From: Cordilura impudica
Taxonomy: Eukaryota; Arthropoda; Insecta; Diptera; Scathophagidae
Assembly (NCBI GenBank): GCA_963682025.1
Contig: OY821521.1
Coordinates: forward strand, 169,506,665-169,570,664
Length of the DNA: 64,000 nt
Direction of reading: 5' to 3'
Shown: positions 22,002-31,917 of the stretch, one piece after another
Layout of the letters: every line of letters starts with the position of its first letter
How positions within the stretch are numbered: the first letter of the stretch is position 1
Notes under the pieces: model-generated
What the model was told of the DNA's origin: nothing
Databases searched by the model: none
What the model saw: only the letters and a program-made list of their open reading frames with translations
Made by a program: the position numbers and the translations under genes

Positions 22002-22440
22002 AACACGACTTAAAATATAACTGAACTCGAACCTGTTTATTGTACATGTTCTGTTTTTTCTTACTACACGAGCCACAACACGACTTAAAATATAACTGAA
22101 CTCGAACCTGTTTATTGTACATGTTCTGTTTTTTTTTTTCAGTACACGTACCAGAACATGAACTTCAAATAAAGCAACACTCAAAAATGTGTGCTTTATG
22201 TGTGATTGAAACAAAAAGTACGTGATACAAAAATGTTCGTGTAAATAACGAAATATTAAAAAGAACAAACACAGTCATGGTTGTGTTGGGCACCGAAGAA
22301 AATTTAAAAACAAACATAATTGATATGAAAATAAAAATATGTGTGTGTTGGTCTAAGTTATGTTTGTTTACATATATGTACGAGTTTTTTATTCAGTGTG
22401 TGTTTTTTTCTGAACTCTGCTTTTATGTGAGTTTATTTGT
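22002..22440. repeat. Foreign segment with 75-bp tandem duplication inside the LINE
   Basis: A 75-bp unit (AACACGACTTAAAATATAAC then TGAACTCGAACCTGTTTATTG-like sequence) starts at 22002 and again at 22077. The following ~300 bp up to 22440 belong to no RT motif and match nothing else in the window. The material replaces RT motifs B to D. Confidence 0.6.
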
Positions 22441-22690
22441 ACAAATTGTTTACGATTTGTCAAATAGCTTCTTGTTAGGGACAGCTCTCTGCCACAAATA
22501 CCGTAATATGTAAGCTTTTGCATAAGAATTTTATGATCAATAAGATCAAAAGCTTTCGTAAAATCATAAAAAATGCCCGCCACGCCTTTGTACCCCTCAT
22601 CCAAGCCTTTGCAAATAAAGTTTACAACATTAACAGTTGCCTCTTCGGTTCCACATCCCTTTCTAAAACCATACTGGAACTCATTTGTAA
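22440..22690 (-). pseudogene. LINE reverse transcriptase, motif A segment
   Basis: Contains the RT motif A with its catalytic Asp, GVAGIFYDFTKAFDLIDHKI, and then YLTNRKQFVQI. Coding similarity stops near 22440, before motif B (PQG) and motif C (YxDD). Confidence 0.75.
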
Positions 22691-23725
22691 ATTTTGACTT
22701 TGCATATAGTTAGAAATTTGAGTATGTAAAATTATCTCGAAGACATTATCAATAATGGACAGTATAGCTATAGGTCTAAACATATTTACAACAGTGACAT
22801 TTTTTTCTTTAGGGATTGGTACAACTTTGTGTATTTTTAAAATATCAGGATAAGTGCCTCGTACCAACATGCTGTTGAAAATATCTACCAAAAACGGCGT
22901 TATTACACTGTTACAAGTCAATAATACTTTTGGCGACACGTTATCATGGGCAGGACTCTTTCCTGGTTTTAAACTCAAAATAACATTGTTTATTTCCTCC
23001 GAAGTAACGAACTCAAACTGAAAACTGTCATTGTGCTGAATCAATGTTCCTAATAAGTTACACGTATCCGTAGGGTAATGTTCAATCTCTGATTTTAAAT
23101 CTTGCACAGATTCAATAAAATATTTATTTAAAGCTTCTGCTTTCTCAGAATCTTCCACAATGGCATCACCATTTTCATTCTTAAGCTTTACAGAGTTATT
23201 TAAAATTCTTCCAAGACTTTCATTAAGAAACTTCCAACTTTTTTTCGGATTGTGTTGTATTTCTCTTAAATTATCTTCATAATAATTATTCATTGATACC
23301 TTATACGCTATTTTTATCACTCTGCTAATTGCTTGAAGTCTTTTCTGTAAATCAAAGTAGTTTGGGTTTTTCCTTCTCATATTTAAGAGTTTTTTCTTAT
23401 ACAAAAACAATTTCTCCAAATTTCCACTTACCCACGGCGTAATTTCATTTTTGAGATTTTTGTTCACCTTTTTTCCCACAGTGGAGTGTTCTATAGCCTT
23501 TTCAACACACAAGACTAATGAAGACGTATCAGTTGATGGACCACCAGTTAGATCTATTCTTTGTAAATGTTCATAAACGTAATTTTTAACACCGTCATAG
23601 TTACAATGCCAATGAATCTCTTCTTCATAAAATTGGGTTCGAGTCTCAATTCCAATTTTCACTGATACAAAATTATGATCCGATAACTTACATACGACAC
23701 TGTCAATAAATAAATCACTATTCAA
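22622..23725 (-). pseudogene. LINE ORF2 fragment: end of endonuclease and start of reverse transcriptase
   Basis: The frame opens with the last conserved motif of an APE-type endonuclease (VVCKLSDHNFVSVKIG). It runs through the linker (ITPWVSGNLEKLFLYKKKLL, NPKKSWKFLNESLGR) and reaches the first RT motifs: LKPGKSPAHDNVSPKVLL and VVPIPKEKNVTVVNMFRPIA, followed by ILSIIDNVFEIILHTQI. A frameshift near 22695 follows; the next motif (EFQYGFRKGCGTEEATVNVV) is in another frame, so the last ~20 residues of this frame are not native. The organisation matches Jockey/CR1-group LINEs; I cannot settle the clade. Confidence 0.85.
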
Positions 23726-24129
23726 ATTGCAATAGACATGATCAATTGAAGTTCCACTAACCGGACGGACCGGACCGGACCGGATATTTATTTGTTACAA
23801 ATTTGTGTCTTTTTATTTTGATAAATTAGTTGCGTGTAAAAAATATTTTTTCGACATATCGAATCGAAATCACTTTTTAATCGATAAAACGACGATCGCC
23901 CGGCCGTTTGTCATTACACGTAAACTTGGCAAGCAAGCTAAAACATTCAAATATATATAGACCAATTTTGGTATATAGGATTTTATTGGGTATATGTTTA
24001 AGTCTGTATAGGGTGACTTTAATTTATTACCTTTTACTATTAAATGTATCTTTAAATTAACATGTTACTAGCTAATGCAAATAAAAATATTTTTAAATTT
24101 GCTTTTTTTAATATTAGTATCTGAAGTGT

Positions 24130-24509
24130 GCGAAGTTAGCCCCCCATTTTTGGAAATAAAATTTTTTGAAGATTGTTCTACATTATTCTAGGATTGTTCT
24201 ACTTTATTCCAAAACGATGAGTTTCTAAAATGAAATTTGTACCGGTAAATCAAAAAAACGAATTTTAAACTTTGCCCCCCACTTTTGGAAAAAAAAATTT
24301 GGCGTTGTTCTAGGTTGTTCTAGTTGTTATTAACATTGCGAAGTTAGCCCCCCATTTTTGGAAATAAAATCTTTTGAAGATTGTTCTACATTGTTCTAGG
24401 ATTGTTCTACATTGTTCCAAAACAATGAGTTTCTAAAATGTAATTTGTACCGGTAAATCAAAAAAACGAATTTTAAACTTTGCCCCCCATTTTTGGAAAA
24501 AAAAATATC
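24130..24509 (+). repeat. Tandem duplication, 208-bp unit (two copies)
   Basis: GCGAAGTTAGCCCCCCATTT starts at 24130 and again at 24338. The copies share GATTGTTCTACATT and TTTGTACCGGTAAATC and are highly similar over ~170 bp; the second runs into the inverted-repeat element at 24510. Confidence 0.85.
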
Positions 24510-24786
24510 AACGTTATTATACGATATCAATATTTTTATGCAACACGACAGTTAACGTACAGACTACAAAATTTCTTTCATTCAAGGTATCCTGAATGGC
24601 ACCCTCAGCACTATTTTAATCAACTCCAAATATACGAGTCCCTTAATTATACATCCTCTCTATAACATGTGCAAGTTTCAGAGCGATCTGAAGGTGCCAC
24701 TCAGGATATCTTGTACGAAAGAAAATTTGGAATCTGTACGTTAACTTTCGTGTTGCATAAAAATATTGATATTGTTTAATAACGTT
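24510..24786. repeat. 277-bp inverted-repeat element (~100-bp arms)
   Basis: The left arm (24510 to about 24608: AACGTTATTA, ATCAATATTTTTATGCAACA, GTTAACGTACAGA) is matched in reverse by the right arm (about 24688 to 24786), with roughly 88-90 % identity and an ~80-bp loop. It is either a MITE with long inverted repeats or a hairpin-RNA-type locus. No coding is supported. Confidence 0.8.
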
Positions 24787-24819
24787 AACACATTTACTTG
24801 TTTAAATTAAATATTCTTT

Positions 24820-24955
24820 CAAAGTATCTTCTGATAGAAAAGTAACTTCTTAAAAAGGACCTTTTCTTAAGAAAGTACATATATTTTATATTTTCTTAAA
24901 AAGTACTTCTTCTTAAAAAGAAATTTTCCTTATGAAAGTACTTTAAAAATCTTAT
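24820..24955. repeat. GTAC/AAGAAAA satellite, block 2
   Basis: Short degenerate run of the same units, left of PLE2; the array resumes right of PLE2 at 27505. Confidence 0.6.
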
Positions 24956-25016
24956 TTGATTTCGTTGTATATTTATCGACCTTTTTCTATTTTATATTTT
25001 AGTTTGTTTCTTTAGC

Positions 25017-25133
25017 GTTCTCTAAATCAGGCTTTCAAGGTCAAGTACTTATATAAATAAAAGATTATTTATTTCATTGTTTTACTCCGACGTTTCGTTG
25101 GTATTTTTTCCAACTTCCTCAGGGAGAATATTT
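25017..25133 (-). repeat. PLE2 terminal repeat, 3' side
   Basis: 117 bp identical, inverted, to 27388-27504. Lies downstream of the ORF; its hammerhead motif is on the ORF's strand. Confidence 0.95.
25085..25126 (-). ncRNA. Hammerhead ribozyme motif in PLE2 3' repeat
   Basis: Minus-strand order from 25126: CTCC, CTGAGGA, stem II GTTGG/CCAAC with an 8-nt loop, GAAAC, GTC, GGAG (25085-25088 on the plus strand is CTCC). It is a type I layout with a 4-bp stem I and a loop-less AC/GT stem III. It lies on the transcribed strand downstream of the ORF. Confidence 0.85.
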
Positions 25134-25401
25134 TATTAGATCTGGCAACCACATAAAACATAAATAAGAAAAATAAAATGTAAATAACAACATATAATTT
25201 CTACATTTGTTTTAAGAATATTTCACTTACAGATAATCCTTTTTCAGATTTACATTATTTTTATAGAAAAATATCACAGGTTTATTATCAACGACACAAA
25301 ACACTTATATGTATAATTTAATAAAAATAATCGTAAAAATACAAAAGAAAAATATCACAGTAATAATTCTTAATTATGCTACAATCACAGTTGAGTTAAA
25401 A

Positions 25402-27444
25402 CTAAATTATTGCTACAGTGTAGTTAGAGTTGATGTTATCTATATCTTCTCTCCTATTTATTGCACTCGCGTTACGTTGTTGTATTCTAAGACTTTCTAA
25501 AGTGTAGCGTTTTTTCTCTTTTCTTTCTTTGTCTAAAATCTTAACATTATTTAAATCGGCTGTGTGTCCCTCTTCAAAACAATGTATTGCCAGTGCAGTA
25601 CTTTGTCTGCTTTTACTTATGTCGGCTTTATGTTCTTCTATTCGTGTGCCTAAACTTCTTTTTGTTGTACCCACATAAACTTTACCACACGTTTCCTCTG
25701 CTTTGCCTATGCATTTGATCTCATAGACAACATTACTTTGTTCTCTCTTTTCGATCTTTGTTTTTGTTTTTGTAAATAGTGAATTTATTGTTTTACTTGG
25801 TCTATGTGCTAGTATTATTTCGTTGTCTTTTATTATTTCCCTGAGTTGTTTATTTTCTGTAAGTTTAGGTACGTAGGGTAGGCTGTAGAATTTGGCGTTG
25901 CCAGATGTATTGTTGGTAGTGTTACCCCTTGAATGTTTGATGTTTGTTACATTATTAATTAAATTTCTTGTAATTTGTATTGGAAAGTTGTTTTTTGTTA
26001 AAATATCTGTAATTTTTATAATGTTTTTCGATTTAAATCTATCATCACTTAGTTTCATAGCTTTTGTAATTAAATTTCTTGCCGTGTTTATTTTTTGTCC
26101 CATCGGTTGTGTTGAATTGTAGTTTATTAGTCGTCCAGAAGCAATTGATTTTGTATACCAATCTGTTATAATGCTATTGTTTTCCCTATAAATTTTTATA
26201 TCCAGATATGGAATGGCATTATTTTCCTCTTTTTCCATTGTGAATTTTAATTTCGTGTGATAACTGTTTAATATTTTCAAAATTATATCTTCGTCCTTTT
26301 GTTTTATTATAGCAAATAAATCGTCTATATATTTCGATAAGAGTTTAATTTGTACATTGTTTTTTCGCAATTCTCCTGCGGTTTCTTCCAGTAAAGTATC
26401 CAGGACAATGTTAGCTATAGTTGGGGACAGTGGATTTCCCATAGGCATTCCATATGTCTGGTTGTAGAGTTTTTCACCATACATAAAATAATTATTGTCG
26501 TTTAGGCAAAACTTAAGTATCTGTAAAAATTGTGTTCTGGGTATTTTTGTGTGATTGCGCAGCGTATTCCACTTTGTCATTATGTTACTAATAGCTAAAT
26601 GTATGGGTATGTTAGTAAACAACGATACCACGTCTAAAGATACTAATATATCATCTTCGTCCAAGCATATTCCTTCTAATTTTTCTTTCAGTTGTACAGA
26701 ATTCTTTATGTTGTATTTTTCAAGTACTATGTTTTTCAAAATACCTCCTACATATTTGGATAGACCGTAGCAAGGAACTCCCACAGATGACGATATCGGT
26801 CTTAATGGCATGTTAGGTTTATGGATCTTCGGAAGTCCATATAGTCGAGGAGCTGTGGCCGCATTTGATGTCAGCCTTATCTTATCATAACGTGTGATGT
26901 ATTCATGTTTATATAAATCGTTTATTAGTTTGTTATTTTGCCTCTGTAATTTTTGTGTAGGATCTACGCGTATCGTCTTATATGTTAATTTATCCTCTAA
27001 TAATTTAACCATTCCTTCTTCATAATCTTTTCTGTACATTATGACTGTTTTGTTCCCCTTATCAGATTTGGTTATAACTATTGTATCTTTATATCTTCCC
27101 AAAAACTTCCTCGTATTTTCAAAAATATTTAATATAAACTTATCCTTTTGATTATTTCTCATAGTTCTTTTGTGTGTTAAAATTCTACTTGCAATTTTTG
27201 TTCTTATTACATCCTTTTCTCTATCATCTGTGATGGTTTGAACCCATTGTTCCAGATCAGCTATTATATTTATAGATGAAAAATTACTCATATTAATTGG
27301 GAGGGCAAATTTTGAGCCAAGAGAAAGAATCCATTTACTTTCCTCTGGGAATCGTATATCGGTTTTATTAACAATCCAATCTGGGTTAAATATTCTCCCT
27401 GAGGAAGTTGGAAAAAATACCAACGAAACGTCGGAGTAAAACAA
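25402..27444 (-). CDS. PLE2 reverse transcriptase plus GIY-YIG endonuclease (680 codons)
   Basis: One unbroken frame with the hallmark Penelope order. Residues from the methionine at 27444: TKSDKGNKTVI (125-135); RLYGLPKIHKP (200-210) and LRPISSS (214-220); motif A SLDVVSLF (269-276, D271); YGMPMGNPLSPTIAN (331-345); catalytic box YIDD (372-375); AIPYLDIKI (410-418); GIY-YIG nuclease from VVYEIKC (572-578) through CGKVYVGTTKRSLGTRIEEH (586-605, catalytic Arg at 601) to ESLRIQ (650-655). Intact PLE proteins are usually over 800 residues; the N-terminal ~150 are missing, because similarity to PLE1 begins only at residue ~17 and the preceding codons come from the terminal repeat. The catalytic domains look intact, but the natural start is lost. 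Confidence 0.93.
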   Translation of the reverse strand: MFYSDVSLVFFPTSSGRIFNPDWIVNKTDIRFPEESKWILSLGSKFALPINMSNFSSINIIADLEQWVQTITDDREKDVIRTKIASRILTHKRTMRNNQKDKFILNIFENTRKFLGRYKDTIVITKSDKGNKTVIMYRKDYEEGMVKLLEDKLTYKTIRVDPTQKLQRQNNKLINDLYKHEYITRYDKIRLTSNAATAPRLYGLPKIHKPNMPLRPISSSVGVPCYGLSKYVGGILKNIVLEKYNIKNSVQLKEKLEGICLDEDDILVSLDVVSLFTNIPIHLAISNIMTKWNTLRNHTKIPRTQFLQILKFCLNDNNYFMYGEKLYNQTYGMPMGNPLSPTIANIVLDTLLEETAGELRKNNVQIKLLSKYIDDLFAIIKQKDEDIILKILNSYHTKLKFTMEKEENNAIPYLDIKIYRENNSIITDWYTKSIASGRLINYNSTQPMGQKINTARNLITKAMKLSDDRFKSKNIIKITDILTKNNFPIQITRNLINNVTNIKHSRGNTTNNTSGNAKFYSLPYVPKLTENKQLREIIKDNEIILAHRPSKTINSLFTKTKTKIEKREQSNVVYEIKCIGKAEETCGKVYVGTTKRSLGTRIEEHKADISKSRQSTALAIHCFEEGHTADLNNVKILDKERKEKKRYTLESLRIQQRNASAINRREDIDNINSNYTVAII

Positions 27445-27504
27445 TGAAATAAATAATCTTTTATTTATATAAGTACTTGACCTTGAAAGCCTGATTTAGA
27501 GAAC
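27388..27504 (+). repeat. PLE2 terminal repeat, 5' side (inverted)
   Basis: 117 bp identical, inverted, to 25017-25133. The first codons of the PLE2 frame lie inside it, antisense to its hammerhead motif. Confidence 0.95.
27395..27436 (+). ncRNA. Hammerhead ribozyme motif in PLE2 5' repeat (antisense to ORF)
   Basis: Identical motif on the plus strand: CTCC 27395-27398, CTGAGGA 27399-27405, stem II 27407-27411/27420-27424, GAAAC 27425-27429, GTC 27430-27432, GGAG 27433-27436. Confidence 0.85.
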
Positions 27505-28045
27505 TTTAAAAAAAGTTTTCTTTGAAAATCACCTTTTAAAAAGTACAATTTGTTAAAGTACATTTCTTTAAATAAGACTTTTCCTAAACAAGTACCTTTT
27601 ATTAAAGACAGTACCTCTTTTAAGTAACTTTTTTAAAAGTACCTTCTTAAAAAAGGAAATTTTCTCGAAAAACTACTGTTACTTAAAAAAGTACCTTTCT
27701 TTGAAAAGTAAATTTTCTTAAAAAAAATACTGTTTTCTAAAAAATTTATTTTTCTTAACAAGGAAAAGTACCTTTTTCTTTATTTTAAAAAACATATTTT
27801 CTGGAAATATCACGTTTCTTTATAGAAAAGTAGCATTTTTTAATGTAACTTTTTCTACAAAAGTACGCTTTCTTAAAAAAGTGTCCTCTCCTCAAAAGTG
27901 CCGTTTTTTAAAGAAATACACATATGTAAAAAAAGTACATATTCTCAAAAAAAAAAAAAAGTGCCTTTTCTTCATCAGTTTTTTTTGAAACACAGTACCT
28001 TTTGTTTAAAAAATACCTTTTTTAAAAATGTTTTTCTTTAATAAG
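27505..28045. repeat. GTAC/AAGAAAA satellite, block 3
   Basis: Degenerate AAAAAGTACCTTTTCTT-type units directly to the right of PLE2. Confidence 0.75.
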
Positions 28046-29829
28046 ATATTTGCATAATTTTCTAACCGGAGACTTAGTTGCCTTACAACCAACCAGTTTT
28101 TTTATATGTAGATTTAAAAAATTCATAACTGAGAGGAAATTTTATATGAGGTTTGGAACCATAATTTTTATAATAATATTGTTGTCATCAATTGTCCATG
28201 TCATATTTTATGCCATTCATATTTATTTGTAATTATTTAATTAAACACTGGCAAATAGAATTAAACTTATTAAACAGTTTGCAGCCGCATAGCGAACGTG
28301 GTTTTAATGGTTAATGTGGTGATTTAATGTCTTATGTAGCAAGTGTCATTGAAATTATATTTTTTAAAATAATGATTTTATTAATATTACTTAAAATTCT
28401 GTTAAACTTAGAAAAAAACTCCACCAGATATTTTGTACCCACTAACAATTGTAAAGAATTGAAGGCCCAAACGACATATTTAATATTATTTGCCTTATTT
28501 TGTTAACAACTTAAATCATTCATATTATACCCCCAGCAGTCGGGCTCCTTAGCCATGTCATTGCTAAAGCACCAAGAGCTAACTCTGCTTATCTGGTACA
28601 TAAAATATAAAATCTACTATCATTTGTTAAGTACTTATTATAACCGCATAATCACTAAAGCCTGAACATTTTCTACCTTTTGTTCCATCGGTATGTTTAA
28701 CAATTTGCTTTAAGATTCAAACAAGAGCTGGTACTTGTCAACATTTTTTCTATTAACGGTGCTGTGTGTGTGCAAACAAAAAACATCTGAAAAACCTCAA
28801 CCTTATGGTCATAATATGAAATTACATTATATTTATTAGATGCCTCCGTGTCTATCTTCATCACCATCTCTGCCGTGCCGATTTGTTTATTTAGGCTTTT
28901 AAATAAATTGACCTAAACTTGCCTTAAGGATTTAGGGTGGCACTTATTTGTTGAGTCTGGGATTTGAAAATTTTTTTCAAACCTAAGTCAGTTTAGATAA
29001 CAACATAGCTTATGCTTCAAATTCCTTCGAAAAACTTTTGCTGTAAACGGATAGACGGACATTGATAGATCTTCTCAAAATTGTCTTTTTTTTATTTTCA
29101 CCTCCCTACTAAAAACACATTAAAACAACTATTTTCTATAGAAGTGCTCGGTGACCTTTTATAAAAAAGCAACAAAAATAATCACAAAAACAGAAAAATC
29201 TTTATAAATGCGGCTGCGATAAGATTTGTAGGTGGGAAAATGAAAAAACGAAAAAAATATTGAAGAAAAACATTTCTTGCAATTAGTTTGAAATATTTAA
29301 CGGATGTTTAATATCCGGTTTGTTTTATTTATTAGGATAATTTTTTATTTCTTTTTGTTTTCTTTTTCAAAAAAAATTAAAGGCTGTTCCAATTAAATTT
29401 CAAGGTGATTAAATAAAAAAGAACTTTCAAAAGTTTAATGGGGTGTATGAGTGTTGATTTTCAATAAACCAAGGAGAATGGGGAATTAAAAACAAAGTTG
29501 AGTCATTGTAATTAATTAAATATATTCTTAAAAAGGAAACAAATGTTTATTGGTATACAATTATAAATGTTATTTTGTAATTTAATTACTCAAATGACAG
29601 TATATCGAACCATGATCGTGCAAAGAGATTAAGTGGCAAAATAGAAAATTTTATAGGCGCCAGTTTTTTATAATTAATAAAAGATGCAAATGATCGTAAG
29701 TCGCTGTATTTTATCCAAACAAAAAAAATCGATTTATTTGTCACTTAAGCTATTTTTGTGGTCATGGGCCGATGTGTATGCAGTATTTCATTATCTGTTG
29801 ATTACCAGCAGGTACCAAATCCATTTTAA
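28046..29829. other. AT-rich DNA, no gene seen
   Basis: No recognised repeat except a decayed HINE-like scrap near 29045 (GGATAGACGGACATTGATAG). Short open frames are hydrophobic and low in complexity, with no family motifs. Confidence 0.45.
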
Positions 29830-31400
29830 TTAATGTTGAGCATTTCAAAAAACATAAAACCGCAAAAACATAAAAGTGCAAAAAGCAAAAATAGCAAAAG
29901 GCAACACGGCAAAAATCAGAAAATTTAAAAAAATTAAAATCGAAATAGCACAAAATGGCGAAATATAAAGACGCAAAACGTAAAAATGTAAAACAACAAA
30001 AATCCCAAAAATCGCAAAATAGCAAAATTGCGAAATTGCAAAGTTGTAAAACAAAAAAATTAAGTTGCGAAAGCACGAAAAAGTAAAAAAGCAAAATGTC
30101 AAAAATGCAAAAAGCTAAATTGCAAATATGCGAAATAGCAAAAATGCAAAATCACAAAAAAGTAAAAAATGGAAAAACCACAAAAACGCAAAAAAGCAAC
30201 AAAGCAAAATCACAAAAAGAAAAATCGCAAAAATTCATAAAAGTAAAATCGCAAAAACGCAAAACTTAATATTGCAAAAACGCAAGAACGCAGTTTCTCA
30301 GAAAATTCTTCTACATATTACTATTACGATTGAAGCAGCAAATCGAAAAAACCTCAAATTAGCAAATATGCGAAATTTCAAAGTTGTAAAACAAAAAAAT
30401 TGAGCTGCAAAAGAGCAAAAAAAAGTAAAAACGTGAAATGTCGAAAACGCAAGAAGCTAAATTGCATATATGCGAAATTGCAAAAATGCAAAATCACAAA
30501 AAATTAAAAACGGAAAAATCACAAAATCGCAAAAAAGCCACAAAGCAAAATCACAAAAAGGGAAAATCGTAAAAAATTCATAAAAGTAAAATGGCAAAAA
30601 CACAAAACGTAATATTGCAAAAACGCAAAAACGCAATTTCTCAAAAAAAAATTTTCTACATATTACTATTACGATTGAAGCAGCAGAATACTTTCAAACA
30701 TTGTCCTTTAACATTGCTAATTTAACCAAACCATAAAAAAACAAGTAAGAAAATTACAGCCGGTATAGACTGACTATACGATACCCTATAACATGGCTTA
30801 GAGACCCTATCTCTTCGGTCAAACTAAGTGGATATAGAAAATAAGCATAAACCAAATTTGAGTGGCATTGTTATTAATTTTTATGCTGCACATATGAAAA
30901 AATTCATATCGGAAGCTATACGGCAAACCGGCCACACGGAATAGCACAAAATGGTTAAAATACAAAATCGCATAAATGCAAAAATATAGACGCAAAACGT
31001 AAAAATACAAGATAACAAAAATCTCAAAAATCGCAAAAACCGCAAAATAGCAAAAATGCGAAATTGCAAATTTGTAAAACAAAAAAATTAAAAAGCGAAA
31101 GCGCAAAAAAGTAAAACGCAAAATGTCAAAAACGCAAGAAGCTAAATTGTAAATATGCCGAATAGCAAAAATACAAAATCACAAAAAATCAAAAACGGAA
31201 AAATCACAAAATCGCAAAAAAGCCTCAAAGCAAAATCACAAAAAGGGAAAATCGTTAAAAATTTATAAAAATAAAATAGTAAAAACGCAAAACGTGATAT
31301 TGCAAAACTGCAAAATCGCAAAAACTCCATTCTTCCACATATTACTATTACGATTGAAGCAGCACAAAACTTTCAAACATAGTTCTAATTTAACCAAACC
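29830..31400 (+). repeat. GCAAAA-rich minisatellite in a ~1-kb tandem duplication
   Basis: Short units such as GCAAAAATC and GCAAAATAGC are organised into ~340-bp blocks, each ending in ATATTACTATTACGATTGAA followed by GCAGCA (about 30314, 30657, 31340). Sequence from 29948 recurs from 30944 (GCACAAAATGG, GACGCAAAACGTAAAAAT), so a ~996-bp segment, including a HINE 3' fragment, has been tandemly duplicated. Its reading frames are translated repeat. Confidence 0.75.
30743..30925 (-). mobile_element. Small HINE 3' fragment within the duplication
   Basis: AACAAGTAAGAAAATTACAG, a diverged palindrome and the GGATATAGAAAATAAGCATA region; truncated at 30925 where the duplicated minisatellite restarts. 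Confidence 0.65.
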
Positions 31401-31407
31401 ATATAAA

Positions 31408-31917
31408 AACAAGTAAAAAATTACAGCCGGTATAGACCGACTATACGAGACCCTTAGAGACCCTATCTCTTCGATCCAGCTAAGTTTATATAGAAAATAA
31501 GCATAACCCAAATTTGAGTGGCATTGTTATTAATTTTTTTGGCTGCAGATATGAAAAAATTAATATCGGAAGCTATATTTATATGGGGACTACGTCGAAA
31601 AATGGACGGGTCCTGACCACATTCGGTAAAGTCACTTATATATTGTAAAAATATATACAAACCAAATTTGAGAAAAAACTGTGCAATATTTTTGTTTTTT
31701 GATAGAGTTAAGTGAAAATCGGGAAGCAGCTTTATATGGGGGCTATTACAAAAGAATTACCATATGGGGTTTATTTTTGGACGACTGATAAATGGATGTA
31801 ATAAACACACACAAACCCAATTCGACCGCGATCTTTATGATAATTTGAATTTTATGGCAATTTAAGTCGATTTCATAGGGGTCATTTGTTTGGAGACTAG
31901 GTCTAATATGGGCCGAA
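31408..31917 (-). mobile_element. Small HINE, diverged, 5' end missing
   Basis: The second HINE of the duplicated unit. It extends further than the first, up to the GGAGACTAGGTCTAATATGG region; the GGAC tract and 5' end are lost. Confidence 0.65.

Larger units (their letters stand above)
21403..23757 (-). mobile_element. LINE (Jockey/CR1-like), 5'-truncated and rearranged
   Basis: On the minus strand it starts inside the endonuclease (SGTSIDHVYCNL at 23757), passes through the RT N-terminal domain, and ends with a 3' UTR and an A-tail, seen as a T-run of ~21 at 21403-21424. The RT palm is interrupted (about 22025-22440) and the catalytic YxDD box is missing, so the copy is dead. Outside the 5' end lies a short GGACC tandem repeat (23761-23781). 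Confidence 0.8.
25017..27504 (-). mobile_element. Penelope-like element PLE2 with perfect inverted terminal repeats
   Basis: A 2488-bp insertion whose ends are exact reverse complements over 117 bp (25017-25133 and 27388-27504). It encodes one long minus-strand frame for RT plus endonuclease. Inverted rather than direct terminal repeats are a known PLE arrangement, and each repeat carries a hammerhead motif. It lies inside the GTAC/AAGAAAA satellite. Identical termini suggest a recent insertion or conversion. Confidence 0.9.

Noticed and set aside
25892..26770. Plus-strand frames opposite the PLE2 gene (25892-26122, 26555-26770)
   Set aside because: Antisense shadows of the RT-endonuclease frame.
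29762..31330. Phe/Ile/Cys-rich hydrophobic frames resembling membrane proteins
   Set aside because: They translate the GCAAAA minisatellite; similarity lies in the repeat, not in a protein family.
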